Assembly (NCBI RefSeq): GCF_001649575.2
Contig: NC_051445.1
Location: 29,648,995-29,712,994, forward strand
Length of the DNA: 64,000 nucleotides
Origin: Kryptolebias marmoratus
Taxonomy: Eukaryota; Chordata; Actinopteri; Cyprinodontiformes; Rivulidae
Direction: 5' to 3'
Shown: positions 42,646-54,868 of the stretch, one piece after another
Position numbering within the stretch: position 1 is the stretch's first letter
Layout of the letters: each line of letters opens with the position of its first letter
Made by a program: the position numbers and the translations under genes
Notes under the pieces: model-generated
Told to the model about the DNA's origin: nothing
The model's database searches: none
What the model saw: only the letters and a program-made list of their open reading frames with translations

Positions 42646-44610
42646 ATTAAAAATGTAAACATTATTTTGTTGGGATCCAGAAATAATTGGAATTCAAAGT
42701 TGAGCCTTCCTTGAACTGCGAAAATATCCTTAGATTATTGAAAAAAATCTATTTAGCAGTGTTCCTCATTTTACACTAAATTCCATTTTTAACATCCACT
42801 TCAACATATCTGAGTTTTCTGCATCTCAGATGTCATAGGATCGTAATTGTTATTGTGTACTGAGTGTTTTTATGGCAGGAATTTCAAATGTTGTCATTTG
42901 TAACATGATTAATACCTTCTCCACAAGGGTGTAGAGGGCAGTGTTTTATGTGAATGTGTGTAATTACAGTGTAGGGAAAAAATAAAGAATGGTAAAAGTG
43001 TTGGGTTTTCGAGCCACAGTGGTGTGTGTAATCTATAAAAAATGTGGGGTGTAGCTCTTCCACACCACTATAATTACCTTAATATGTCAGCAACCAGCAT
43101 TGATCACTTGACTAATCCAATCACAGAGTCTGCAATTGATCTTTCTGCAAGCAACCCCACATTAGGCACTTTGATCAAAGAAATGCTCAATAGCATATCT
43201 CCAATTGTCTCTCTCATGGCTTAATTGGCTAAAATAAGCCAAACATTTTGGTTTCCCTCTTAACAGTCAGATCAATAGATAGAATGAGTTCAGAATTCAG
43301 ATGACAGTCTTAACTGGGACACATACAAATCCCATTCTTTCTCTACAATCATTATTTTCTGATGCATCTTTTAAGAATTATCTATGAAGATACATTAGTC
43401 TCAAAAATATTTACACAAGCATACAACAAGATTTATATGCATACAATAAGATCCAAAAGTGTACCACAAGACCCACATATATATAATCAGCTTTTCAAAT
43501 GTAAACATTTCAAACTGAACAAGTATGATTATTTTACACATACAAATTGTCAAATACATGTGCACCTCTTAATTATTTTAATAAGACATTATTTATTATT
43601 TAATGAATAATAAACATATTTTAAGTAGTTTTTAAACTACTTCTCGATAGTTGGACTTTTCAAAATTATGTTTGTGGGTAAAAGCACTGTTAAGATTGTT
43701 AAAAAAGGCTGAAGTTACTGAAATGAAAAATTTGGTTTAACTTAAACTGCACAACCTGAGTGCAAATCTCATAAATCCTATTAAATAGAATTTGGCAAAC
43801 TAGTCAAGATTTAAAACAAGTTTTCTTCAACAGTGTCTTTCTCTTCACCACTCTCTTTTAAAGCTTAGACTGGTAAAGAACCTGGACAACAGTTGTTATA
43901 TGTACAGTCTCTCCCATCTGACCTGTTGAAGCTTGGAACTCCTTCATAGAGCTCACAGGTTTCCTAGATGCTATTAAATCATTTGTAACAGGAGAGAGAA
44001 CAAGTTGTTGCCTGGTTGTCTGTTATTCTGCTTCCCTCTAAGGCCAATTTAAAAGCCAGCTGGTGGATGACAGCAGCTGAGGACAATAAATCAGATGTAG
44101 AGGAAGAATTTGCTATGCTTACTAGGCATTCACTTTGTCAGCCATGAAATAAAGATGTTGCAGAGCAGGAGGTCAAAACAATCCAAGCTCCTGCCCTATA
44201 GCAAGAACAGCCTAAGGTTGTTCAACTTGTTCAGTTTTTATCCTTCCTCAGTGGGTTTCTCTCCACAGGTAGCTGCTCTCATCACCCCTATATTTGTGTG
44301 GTCTCAACTCTGCCCATAAATTATGATTCAGTTAGACCATTATGGGTTTGTGACGACAAAAACCTTTATGGTATGCCTTTTTTGTTTTCTTTTGGGTTGC
44401 CAATACTCATTATTGTTTGTTGCAAAGTCAAGGAGGGCAAGCGATTGTAATTGACTTTTTATATATATAGTTTAAATATGTGTAAGATTTTGGAATCTCT
44501 GTCATAAAGTTTTTTGAATTATCTTATTGGATGCATTTTTCAAACAAACTAAGCTTGTTGTTATGCAGTTAATTCTTAGACTAATTTGGACTTTTTTTGT
44601 TTTTTAAACA
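42646..44610. other. Plain AT-rich sequence, nothing recognised
   Basis: Almost 2 kb without a supported gene or repeat on either strand. It may be one of the few stretches of old unique DNA in the window. Confidence 0.5.
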
Positions 44611-44611
44611 A

Positions 44612-45015
44612 AGCACGTTAATTGGTAACTGGAGGTGCAGTAGATAGATGGTCAGTGCCACTTTTTTCTAATCCTGAGGCCTGAACCCACAGCCTCAGGA
44701 TTATGAGGTTGCAGGTAGTTTAAGGAAAGGCATCTGGTGTAAAACAATTGACAAGACTTCCATGCGAGTTTGCTTGCTGTGGTGACCCCTGCAGAAGGGA
44801 GCAGTCCAAGGAAGGAAGGGTAATTGGTAACTAAATTGTCACTAGGTGTGAGTGTTGAGCCTGAATGGTTGTCTGTCTCATTCCTCTTTTTGTGGACCTG
44901 TGATGGACTCTTGACTTGTCTAGGTCAATGTGTACCCCATCTTTAGTCCATTGACTACTGGAGATGGGCACCAGCTCCTTGCGACTCTGTAGTTAAAGAA
45001 AATGGATGGATTGTT
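44612..45015 (+). mobile_element. SINE family a fragment interrupted by SINE family b
   Basis: GTTAATTGGTAACT ... AAATTGTCACTAGGTGTGAG (resuming 44833), CTGGAGATGGGCACCAGCTC and AAAGAAAATGGATGGATTGT belong to SINE a in plus orientation. SINE b sits within it. Confidence 0.75.
44631..44820 (+). mobile_element. tRNA-type SINE, family b, second copy
   Basis: Flanked by a perfect 12-bp duplication TAATTGGTAACT (44619-44630 and 44821-44832). It shares AAGGCATCTGGTGTAAAACA, TTTGCTTGCTGTGGTGACCC and CTGCAGAAGGGAGC with the copy at 9807. Its target is SINE a, so b is younger here. Confidence 0.85.
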
Positions 45016-45187
45016 GGATGAACCAAAGAAGAGAGCTAAGGCTATGGAATAGTTCCTAAAAAGTCCTTCATGAAGATCATTCAGTAGCAAACAAACTGAA
45101 AGTCTTGAAAATAAGAAATGCACAAAAAATAAGAAGTAACTGGGGCAAAATTCCAAGTCACTGATTGTAAGTGAACTGAAAGAAATT

Positions 45188-45548
45188 CCATCCATCCATT
45201 TTCTTTAACCGCTTCTCCATTCCAGGTCGCGGGGAGCTGGTGCCTATCCCCAGCAGTCACTGTGCGAGAGGCGAGGGACACCCTGGACAGGTCGCAAGTC
45301 CATTGCAGGGCCACATATAGACGAACGAGACAAACAACCATTCACACCTAGGGACAATTTTAGAGTCATCAATTAACCTAACATGCATGTTTTTAGTCTG
45401 TGGGAGGAAACCGGAGTACCCGGAGTAAACCCACGTGTGCACAGGGAGAACATGCAAACTCCACCCAGAAAGGCCTCAGGCCGGGAAGCGAACCTGCAAC
45501 CTTCTTGCTGGGAGGCAACAGCTCTAACCACTATTCCACTGTGCCACC
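45188..45548 (-). mobile_element. SINE family a, full-length-like copy
   Basis: Flanked by a perfect 12-bp duplication CTGAAAGAAATT (45176-45187 and 45549-45560). On the minus strand: GGTGGCACAGTGGAATAGTG (A-box region), GGTTGCAGGTTCGCTTCCCG (B-box), GGAGTTTGCATGTTCTCCCT, CTAAAAACATGCATGTTAGG, and the end AAAGAAAATGGATGGATGG. This is a very common fish tRNA-type SINE. Confidence 0.9.
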
Positions 45549-45560
45549 CTGAAAGAAATT

Positions 45561-46185
45561 AACTAAAGAAAATTGGTTCTTATTTAAACCTTGTTCAGTA
45601 TCTGACTGTAGGAATGCCTTCAGGTATGACCAGTCAAGGAAGCTCTACTCCCACCAATTCTGTCACTGACAGACCAGTTTTGTGCTTGGCACAGGAGCAC
45701 ATCCCCCTTTATAAGTGCCCTACACCTGACATTCTCGCTTTCTTCAAAAAGCTTCCTAACTATCTTATCATAGATTATTCACCTAATTGTCCTGAATATG
45801 GATTTTTCTGGCTTTGGATTTGTAAATACTTTTTTGTCAAAAAATTTATGAAATGTTTTTAAGTGGTGTTTTTAAGCAGTGTTTTGACAGATATCTTTTT
45901 TTTTTAATCCTTTGCCAGGTGTTTATAGATATATCTAGTGCTAGTTGTCAAAGGCTGTGTGTTAGCTAAATAGCTAAAACTGAATCCTTTCAGACAAAAG
46001 CGGGTGGTCTTAAGGCTAAGGGTGTTGTGTTCCATGCTTGCCCAGCTTCCTGTAGACTCACCATCTCAAGGAATAATCCCCATTCCCTCTGCAGCCATCC
46101 CACTAGGAGCTTTCGGATAAGCCAAATAAAAAACATCTTTAACAGGCAGACAAAAGAAGGTTCCAGTGGCCTAAAAACAAGTAGT
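45561..46185. other. Non-coding sequence, nothing recognised
   Basis: No gene or repeat boundary is supported. An 82-codon frame at 45614-45862 has no recognisable features. Confidence 0.5.
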
Positions 46186-46189
46186 CATA

Positions 46190-46990
46190 TACAGTAGATA
46201 ATTGAACGAAAGTGTTGTTTTCTCCAGTTTAAGCGTCTCTCCATTGGTTCCCTGTAAAATTTTGAATTAAATCTTATTTCTAACACTCTCAACAACCAAA
46301 CCAAGCTTTAACTAATATAATGGATCCTACTGTTTCAATTTTTCCTAACAGAGAACTTTGCTTCCAGATTGCTGGTTTACTTGTAGTTCCTAGAGTTTCC
46401 AAAAGTAGAACAGGAGGCAGAGATTTCAGTTATCAGGCTCCTCTCTTGCGGAACCACTCTCCACTTTCTGTCCATAATGCTGACACCCTACTTTTAAGAC
46501 TCGGTTTAAGACTTTCCGTTTTGATAAATCCTATAGACTTAGGTTTCCTGAGTTATCTCTTAGTTATGCCACCATAGGCTTAGACTGCTGGAGGGACATA
46601 CTGCTGTCTTTACTCTCTCTGCTCTCCATATTTGTATTTGTAATTATCATTAACCTGTGTTTTTCTTACTATAGAAACTAAACCTGGATCAATCCTTATG
46701 TGCTTGTCTGTCTCTTTCCTGTTTTATCAAATTGGTCAAAGCAGATGGCTGCTCATCCTGAACCTGGTTCTGGTTGAGGTTTCTTCCTGTTAAAAAAAAG
46801 AGTCATTCTTTTTCACAGTCACTGACCTGTTGATAAGGATGGGGGATTGCGCTGACGTGAAGATTTGACACAATCTGCTGGCTTCCTTAGATGGATACCT
46901 TTTACAAACTGCCATTTCATAATGTCTTGTATATTGAATTGACTGTAATTGGTTTTGAATCTTTGAATTGTTTAGTTATTTTTATTGTAT
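46190..46990 (+). mobile_element. Rex1/L2-like LINE 3' end
   Basis: Broken frames give LLVVPRVSKSRTGGRDFSYQ, APLLRNHSPLSVHNADTLLL and FDKSY-type pieces, the ORF2 C-terminus of fish L2/Rex1-like LINEs. A 3' UTR follows (GGTTCTGGTTGAGGTTTCTT; CCTGTTAAA), with a degraded (TTGAATTG)n tail near 46935-46990. It is 5' truncated. Confidence 0.78.
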
Positions 46991-47229
46991 TAGTCCGCAC
47001 TGGACAGAGACTTTGGATCAATTTTAGTTAAGTGTGCTGTAAATCCAGGGAAGCATGACTTTGAAGATGAGTGTGTGAAGAAAAGCAGCACATTTTTATG
47101 TACATTTCTGATCATGTAAAAAAGGTAGTCAGGTTTTACTGATAGAGACCCAGGTATATTAGTTCTACAAAAATCAACGCTTGGGTTTATGACTCAGGAA
47201 TCTTCTGATCAGTCATAGTGACTACATTC

Positions 47230-48366
47230 TGAGGCCGGCTATACGCTGGGGGCAAAAGATTGTGTCAGATTGTGTCAATGCCCCCTCAAACAAATGTCTT
47301 GGCCCCTCAAATCAAACCTGCCAGAAATAACTGAACATCTTACCAATGTTCTGCTGCGCATTGAGCTGAGCAGCAGGCTTCCGTTCGGCTCTCCGTTTGC
47401 TGACAGTGGAGAGCTGAACTCCACCTCCTCCCCTCCCCTCTCCTTCCCGTCCCCTGGCTAGTAAACGACCAATCAGCGATCAGTATGCAACTGAGGCTAC
47501 AGGTTGCCTGACTATCTAGCAGTGTCGGACCTCTCTCTCACAAAGGAAAAGCCGAAGCGGTAAACTTTAAGGAAACAGAGAAGCTCCATGAAAAACATTA
47601 TAGTGATTCATGTTGTGTGAGACACTTTATAAATAGTTAACTATAAAAAATATACAGCATGTATTTTGTTAACGTAACCAGGCAATACATTGCTGTTCAT
47701 TTCCAAATGTGAGCCCGTAAATGTGGAAGTGTTTCTCAATCACATAAGAACAGACAGACGTGCGTGACCGGTGCACAACACAAACAGGAAAAACTACCCT
47801 GGTATCAAAGACCCCTATATCAAGCCCCACCCCCTTTCCACTATGCATGTTGTTTTGAGAATAATCACAGCATTTTTTTAACAAGCTTTTCTCACTTTTC
47901 ACTCTCACAGAAGTTAGTAGTTCTTAAAGAGCTTTGCGTGTGTGGATTTATTTTCTCCGTGACTTCACCATACACTTCGAACTGCATAGTAAAACACAAT
48001 ATTGCTTTTAAAGAAGGAGTTCCATTTAGTTAATGCTAAGTGATGCATCCATTTTTCAGAGCAATTAAAAAAGCTAATCCTGCTCCTTCCTCTACCAGTA
48101 GCAGTGATGCTGGGAGTACTTTGGAGGCAGCAGCTACTACACTCTTACCATCAGCCATTTTTCCCACAAGAAATGGCTGATGGTTGATGGGGCTGTTTCC
48201 CCCCTTAGGGATTGCCACCTTATTGTGGTCAGGGGGTTCACTTAAGATCACGTATACTCCATACATCGCCCAGCCCTAAGTCGAAGCATATAACATGCAC
48301 AGATGAAGATGCCCCCTTCACTTTTCCGCCGGTCCCCCCATGTAACCATGACTAGAATCAGCCCTG
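47230..48366. mobile_element. hAT-like element, about 1.14 kb, 8-bp target duplication
   Basis: The perfect 8-bp duplication CTACATTC occurs at 47222-47229 and 48367-48374. The left end TGAGGCCGGCTATACGCTGG and right end GACTAGAATCAGCCCTG are imperfect inverted repeats (CAGGGCTGATTCTAG on the reverse). Sub-terminal CCCCC-rich motifs (TGCCCCCTCAAA; TGCCCCCTTCAC) occur on both sides. Frames inside (for example 48036-48266) show no hAT transposase motif I can recognise. Confidence 0.75.
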
Positions 48367-48374
48367 CTACATTC

Positions 48375-49277
48375 AGACAGAACCAGACAGAAATATATCA
48401 TGATGCAGTTTTGAGCTGCCATTAGGATTGATATTTACAAATAGTCCCACTTTTACTTTAAAGAAAATGTGTAATGCTAAACTTACATTAACTGGTTAGT
48501 AACTCAATTCAAACTTTTACAAATCTGGACCAAGTAGACTCCCCAAAATCATCTTTTTATGATTATTAAGCTGCAGTCAGAGTATGTGCATATTCTTTTT
48601 GTCTGCACTTGTACCCGCACACAATTTAACATTTGAAAGACTTCATTGTTGCAACCCACCTGTCTGGTCTTCATCATGACCACAGCAGTATAATGGAATG
48701 CCAGACAGGATTTTTGCTTAATCCATGTTCTGCTTGTTCCTGTGTTGGTTTGCGTGTCATGATAGTATGTAACCTCGCTTCTGGCAGCCCAGTAGAAAGA
48801 TTGTGTTAACTTGGTATGTATGTTAACGTGAATACCACATGTACAGCTTGCATTCACCAGCAGGAATTAATAACCGAGATAAGATGAGGCAATAATAAGA
48901 GTCGGAGAGGATGCAGGGGTCAAAGGTCTGATGTGTCCAGTTACAGTCATGTTGAAAAGTACATAATTCTGTTTATTTACTGACTGTATAGCACCAATTC
49001 ATGACTGAAGTTATCTCAGGGCCTTATCCAAAAAAACAAAGCCCAAATCATGAAACCAAATAAATCCTTAAACAGTCTTAAAAATGTGAATATGACCTGA
49101 AAAGACATGGAATATTCTACTGCAGTTATTCAATTAACAGAGATTAAGTCAAATTGAAGAAGTGTTGTACACCTCAGGATGTTATAACTTGTAGATCTAA
49201 CTTTGGTGACAATAACTTGAAATAATTACTCTCTGAAAAGTGGAACTCTGTACTTTTTAGTACATATATAATTATAT

Positions 49278-49338
<61 letters not shown>

Positions 49339-50604
49339 TTTAGTCATTAGTCATTAGTTATTTTTACCCAACAGTATATTGTCAATAAGCTCTATTCAAA
49401 GTCATTTTTAAGTTCTGCCTAAACACCAAATAATTTGTCTTGAACGTTAAATGTGTTTAAACCTCTTCAAAGCAACTCCCAATAATTCCCATGTCCAATC
49501 CTTTTTCTTCCTTCCTCCTGGTGAGTGCTGGGAAAGGGTCAAAGGTTAAAAGGATAGGTCCATGTTTGTCTACTTGTATTGTCACAGCCTTGGTTTGTAT
49601 TCAGTATTCTTCTGTAGTCTGTGTTAACATGTGGATACAGGAACAAACTAGTCCTTATGCTGGCATGTATGTATGGTCAAATGTATGCAGATTCACAGCT
49701 GAAGCTACATTAACTGTCTGGGTCCTGCATCAAAAACAGGAAAATGCAAAAACGGATATGCAGCAGCCATCTGAACATTGAGCACCTTTAATGGGCTCTA
49801 GTTACTGGTCTTTGGACTTCTCTTTTCTATCTGAAGGGTTAACTCTTGTTGTAAAACTTGAGGTGGATTTTTCCCCTTTTCAAGATCATTTGAAGAGGAA
49901 CAAAAGGCTGAGCCTGTTGTAAAGATTATCCAGTTAAGGTGTGACAATCTCACCCACCCAGGCTTCAGACTGTACAGAGCTGTTGCATCTGTGCTGGATG
50001 ATCCCCACTCCATTTGTTTGGAATCATCCACATTATGATCTTTACACATCACCCTTTACTCAGGCCAGATCATTTCTACATTTATTAAACTAAAAACTGT
50101 CTTTCAGACCAAAAATTGTTTTGACTTTATTTATTTGGACTGAAGTAGGATGAGGTGAAATGGACTATGACTGTATGGGATTAGAAGTGCAGGGTGAACA
50201 AACCCAAACTCTCAATGACTTCCATTGTATCTGAGCTCAGACTTTTCTGCTGCTCACAGTTCAGATTTTTTTTTAAATACAACATTTAGGTTTTATACAG
50301 TAACTGTTTAAGATTACTTTTTACTCTGCATTTTTGTTTCCCTTTACACTTTCTTGATGACTTCTACATCAAAATGTCAGCATTTTCTCAGCTTAGATGA
50401 TTACAAAAGGAAATCCAAATTACTACTGATCTTTATAGAAGAAAGGTGATGTTTAGAGTTCTAGGCAGTAGCTGCACTTCAACATTTCTCCAGAAATCTT
50501 CTAGTTCAATTCAGTATTTTTGTTTATTTTTATGAGGTGTTTCCTTTTCTCTCGAGAGTATCCTGTGATTTGTTCTGAATTTGGGCCATTTAGATTAAAG
50601 TAAA
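48375..50604. other. Non-coding sequence with one (TA)n microsatellite
   Basis: Apart from a (TA)n run at about 49283-49331 nothing is supported. Small frames at 48549, 49491 and 49798 lack features. Confidence 0.5.
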
Positions 50605-50905
50605 ATGGTATGACAATGCAGTAGTTAGCACTGTCACTTCACAGCAAGACGGCTGCAAGTGTGGAATTTTCTCCCCATGCATGCATGGGTTTTTTCCGGG
50701 AACTCTGGCTTCCTCCCAAAAACATGCATGTTAGGTTCATTGGTAAGTGGAAAAAGTCCCTCGGTGTGAGTGAGAGTGTGAATGGTTATTTGTCTCATTT
50801 GTCTTTATGTATCCCTGTGATGGACCAGTGACCTGTCCAGGGTGTTCCCCACCTCTCGCACAGTAATGGGTGGAGATAAGCACCAGCTACCCATGACATA
50901 TTATT
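50605..50905 (+). mobile_element. SINE family a copy next to the L1-like LINE end
   Basis: CAGTAGTTAGCACTGTCACT, CCCATGCATGCATGGGTTTT, AAAACATGCATGTTAGGTTC, GTGACCTGTCCAGGGTGTTC and GATAAGCACCAGCTACCCAT follow the order of SINE a. The GATG tail is absent. Confidence 0.8.
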
Positions 50906-51744
50906 ATTAAAATCTTTTTATTGTTTTGAACAAGTAAGAACAGCAATAAAACAACCATAAACAGAATAGCAACAGGTGCTAACTTCACACATTTAGTAAC
51001 GGAGGTNGGGGGAGTGGGGGTGGCTTGGCTGTATACTTAGGCGAACTCTGTCTCAAAATATAAAAGAAATGGCTGACAAGTGACGTCTTCCTGAACGGAG
51101 CCGTTGACTGCATGTTTCAGATGTTCAAGCTTTAGATGGAACATCACATCTTCTAGCCATTGTCTATGAGACGGAGGAGCAGCACTCTTCTAGTTATGTG
51201 TCTTGCAAGTAGTGTAAGAAATGCTATTGCGTTGGCCTGATGCATTGTTATTGGTGTAGTCGGAGGGACAACCCCAAATAGGGCAGTTAGAGCACTTCGA
51301 TCAATATTCCTCTTACATACCAATGTAAACGTGTTAAAGATTGACTCCCAAAAGGGGTGAAGTCTGGGGCAAGACCAAAACATATGGCTGAGTTCAGCTG
51401 GGCTGTGTCCACATTTGACACAAGATGGATCTCCATCGGAGTATATTCCAGCTAATATATTAGGAGACAAGTGCAATCTATGCAGCACCTTGAACTGTAG
51501 TAGGCCATGCCTGATGCAAATTGACGAGGAGTGGATTCTTGAGATTGTGGCCTGCCAGGCTGTATCTGTAACTATTTCCCCTAATTCTTTTTACCATGAT
51601 TCCTTCAAATGACTAAGTTAAGGGGGTGCTGCATTCTGAATCTTGCCATATATCACTGATACTAAACCCTTATCAGTTGGGTTCATATCCAAACATTCAT
51701 CGAACAGTCTGTACACTATTAATTTATGGACAGATATGTACAAT

Positions 51745-52014
51745 GGTAACCTAACGTTTATTATATAAAGTGATGGCATGTGGCAAGAAAGATTTCCTGT
51801 ATCTGACCCTACGACAACGGAGCTGGAGCAGTCTGTGAGAGAAAGTGCTCCTCTGTCTGTTCACTGTGTAATGGAGAGGGTGCAGCTTGTTGGCTATAAT
51901 AGCCAACAGCTTCTTCAGCGTCCTCCTCTCAACCACATTTTCCAGGGTCTCCAATTCAAGACCAATTACAGAGCCAGCTTTCCTAATGATCCCAAATAAA
52001 CCGGCCTCTTTCAA
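51745..52014 (-). mobile_element. L2/Rex1-type LINE C-terminal fragment inside the L1-like LINE
   Basis: An 87-codon minus-strand frame reads GIIRKAGSVIGLELETLENV, VERRTLKKLLAIIANKLHPL and STFSHRLLQLRCRRVRYRKS followed by FLPHAITLYN, a well-known fish LINE C-terminus. L1 coding sequence is found on both sides, so it is a nested 5'-truncated insertion. Confidence 0.8.
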
Positions 52015-52991
52015 AAAGGTCCCTTATGCAAGTTATGTCACTCCCGTGCCACCTCTGAAAGAATGGGTCTATCAAAGATGGGATGAACTGAACATTGCAT
52101 CGCACAGGAGATGCAGTTAATGCATTTCTACTTTGAAAATGAGTCCTAAATTGGGACCATATCCTTGAACAACCAGATTATTTGTCCAGTGACATTTCCT
52201 TAATGGTAAAGGGCTACATATCAGTGAGCTAAGCAAAACTGGATTGCTCGAGTGTTGCTCCAAGTGACCCAAGCTGGAGATTCAGCATTTGACTGGTCCG
52301 TAAACCAGTAAAAAACTTTATGGATATTGGTTTCCCAGTAATAGTAAAGGAAGTTAGTTAGGAATAGTCTGCCCTCCTCTCTCTGTCTCTAAAAAATTCC
52401 TTTCTAATCCTTGGAATGTTTTTATTCCAGATGAACACAGATATATACTTGCTTAATTCTTTTAAAAAAACATCTTAGGAATAAAAACAGGTATGGTTTG
52501 AAACAGATATGGAAACCTAAGCATGATTGTCATCTTGACTGAGTTTATTCTTCCTATAAGGGTCAGAGGGAGTTTTGACCATTGGTCCATGTCTAATTTA
52601 GCGTTATTCAGTGCCTTGGTGAAATTTTGGTTGAACAAGCCATTGTATTCATATGTTACACAGGCACCCAAATAATCAAAACTTCTCATTGATTGGAAAC
52701 AACACTTTTTGATAGATTCAGTCTATACCCAGATACATTCCCAAATTTTTCAATTAGACTTAGAACAGTAAGTATTGTAGTATTGGGTCTAGACAGAAAA
52801 AGGAGGAGGTCATCGGCATAGAGGGATAATTTGTTAACGTGCCCACCTCTCTGCACTCCACTTAAATTAGCTGAGTTCCTAATCATGTTTGCCAGCGATT
52901 CAATGGCAATATTAAACAACATGGGGCTCAGGGGACACCCTTGTCGAGTACCATATGAGAGAGGAAAGAAACTAGATGTGACCTTTTTTGT

Positions 52992-53036
52992 GGAGGCTCG
53001 GGCATCTAGTTAGGATACCTCCTGGATGCTTCACTC
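52992..53036 (+). repeat. 45-bp Rex3 patch inside the L1-like LINE
   Basis: GTGGAGGCTCGGGCATCTAG and TTAGGATACCTCCTGGATGC match Rex3 near 42295-42345 (GTGGCCCGGGCATCTGATTA; GGATGCCTCCTGGATGC). L1 coding sequence flanks it on both sides and lacks the corresponding residues. Confidence 0.65.
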
Positions 53037-54125
53037 ATACTGATGCTTGTGGTGGTGTGTACAAGATGGTGATCCAAGAAAAGAAGACTGGGCAGATTCT
53101 GAATTTTTTGAGTGTAGTAAACAAGAAATCATATTCAATTTTGTCAAACGCCTTACGGGCATCAAAGGAAATGACTACTTCTGGCTTGACCTCATGGCGT
53201 TGATAGATTATATTATAAAGACATCATAAATTGCTAGATATCTGCCTGTCTCTTATGAAGCCTGTCTGGTCCGGATTAATAAGTTTGTGAAGAACAACTT
53301 CAAGCCTGCCAGCGAGGTCCTTTGCCAAAATCTTATAATCACAGCACAGCAGGCTGATTAGGCGATATGACTCACAAAGCAAGAGATCTTTAGATTTTTT
53401 AAGTATCAGTGAAATAGCTGCTTGTGTCATAGTCGCTGGTAGGGCCTTTATGTCTAATATCTCACTAAAAACTTTTAGAAGTAAAGGGACTTATTTTGGT
53501 GCGAATTCTTAAAAAAACTCTATGGGAAACCGATCTGGGCCAGGTGCCTTTTCCTGATTTCATTTTCATGATTGCTTCAGTTATTTCTGATAGAGTAATA
53601 GTGTCCCCCAACTTAGATTTATCCGAGCCAAACTACTGAAAAAATTTTCCATCAAAGCCGCATCACCAGCCTCCAAAGTAAACAGGTTCTCATAAAATGA
53701 CTTAAACTGACCATTAATCTCATTTTGGTTGGTAAGTATGTTACCGTGTTCATCCTTTATCGCCTTAATGTAGCCTGCGGTAGTTGACTGTTTTTGTTGA
53801 TAGGACAACATTTTGTCGGTACAATCCCCAGACTCATAATAAGTGAGACAAGACCTCAGGTGCATGTCTATAGCTTTGAAATTCGCAACTGAATCAAATT
53901 CTGTTTGAAGTAGGATTCGCTCTGTATAAATAATTGGAATATAGCTGAGCCACAGTTTTAATTTGCTCATTAGGCTCTGAGGCCCGTTTAGTCCTCCTTT
54001 TATTTTCACCAGCAGTGAAAGATATCACTTGACCTCTCAGGTATGCTTTTAGACTTTCCCAAAGTGTAACATTACTTATCTCAGGCGACTCATTAAACTC
54101 AATAAAGATATCTAGCCTGACACAG

Positions 54126-54265
54126 AAAGGAAACAGCAAGTAAAGAAAATGCATGGATAGATTAAACAAAATACAATTAAAGACTTATTTTTGGTACTGA
54201 GGTAGAATGTAAATTATTATTGATTATCAGATCTTGCTGGATTGACAAGGACAACATGAAGCTCA
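54126..54265. other. Short spacer between L1-like LINE and gypsy LTR
   Basis: AT-rich, no feature supported. Confidence 0.5.
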
Positions 54266-54868
54266 TGTGACCGGTTTTATGTTTCTACTAGCTATCCGGG
54301 CTGGTTCCAATAACCCCTCGACTCTGCGTTGTGTAGTTTTTCTTTTAATGAAGGCAAGAGGCTTCTGGAGTGTCGACAGGTTTATTTCCTGGATAATAAC
54401 ACAAACAGTCCGTGTCAGTACAACCAGCCCCAGCTTCCCACAGCACACTCTGCTGTAGCTCTCACAAAATGGAGCTCAATACGGTGAATCAGCAACATTA
54501 TAACTTCAATGAACAATAATGAAGATAACAAATGGTAATGATGTACCTGGATAATAACACAAATAGTCCGTGTCAGTACAACCGGCCCCAGCTTCCCGCA
54601 GCACACTAAAACCAAAGCATAGTGTTAGAATTAGAAGTGCCTCACAATATTAACAAACTGGAAATACTAAATGGGGCATAATAATACATCTAATAATTAC
54701 TTTGTGTGATGGTAGTATGAAACTCACCTCTGCTGTAGCTCTCACAAAATCGTGCTCAATATGGAAAATCAGCAACATTTATATCAGCCACACAGAGAGG
54801 GGGCGCTATTTCACCATTGCACTGACACATCTTTACAAGTGGAACTCTACAATCTAAACACTGTTACA
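54266..54868 (-). repeat. 3' LTR of a Ty3/gypsy element with internal duplication and intron-like block
   Basis: On the minus strand it starts TGTAACAG (54868) and ends GGTCACA (54266), preceded by a purine tract GGCAGGGGGGAA (54880-54869). TATA-like GATATAAATG lies at about 54777-54786, and AATAAAC at about 54380-54386. A segment of about 117 bp is present twice (54388-54504 and 54546-54784), the second copy being split by 122 bp at 54606-54727. Confidence 0.8.
54606..54727 (-). other. 122-bp GT-AG-bounded block absent from the sister copy (putative intron)
   Basis: On the minus strand CAGCAGAG-GTGAGTTTC opens it and TGCTTTGGTTTTAG-TGTGCTG closes it. The sister copy at 54448 reads CAGCAGAGTGTGCTG, exactly the joined flanks. 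The donor matches the consensus AG|GTGAGT and the acceptor follows a T-rich run. Confidence 0.6.

Larger units (their letters stand above)
50906..54125 (-). mobile_element. L1-like (L1/Tx1 group) LINE ORF2 region, 5' truncated
   Basis: Minus-strand pieces in order: TLWESLKAYLRGQVISF (54010-54080); FKSFYENLFTLEAG; SYRLISLLCCDYKILAKDLA and GRLEVVLHKLINPDQTGFIR (53240-53360); FDARKAFDKIEYDFLF; TRQGCPLSPMLFNIAIESLA; VNKLSLYADDLLLFLSRPNT with the YADD box (52780-52840); WSKLPLTLIGRINSVKMTIM; and the C-terminal CVKCGHSPAELSHMFWSCPR (51370-51430). The 3' UTR on the minus strand ends with AACAATAAAAAGATTT near 50910. The endonuclease is missing. Many frameshifts. Two foreign pieces lie within it. Confidence 0.83.

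Noticed and set aside
48036..48266. 76-codon minus-strand frame as hAT transposase
   Set aside because: No transposase motif is visible; it lies in the body of a non-autonomous element.
49283..49331. Palindromic TA tract as a cruciform or origin
   Set aside because: A plain (TA)n microsatellite is sufficient.
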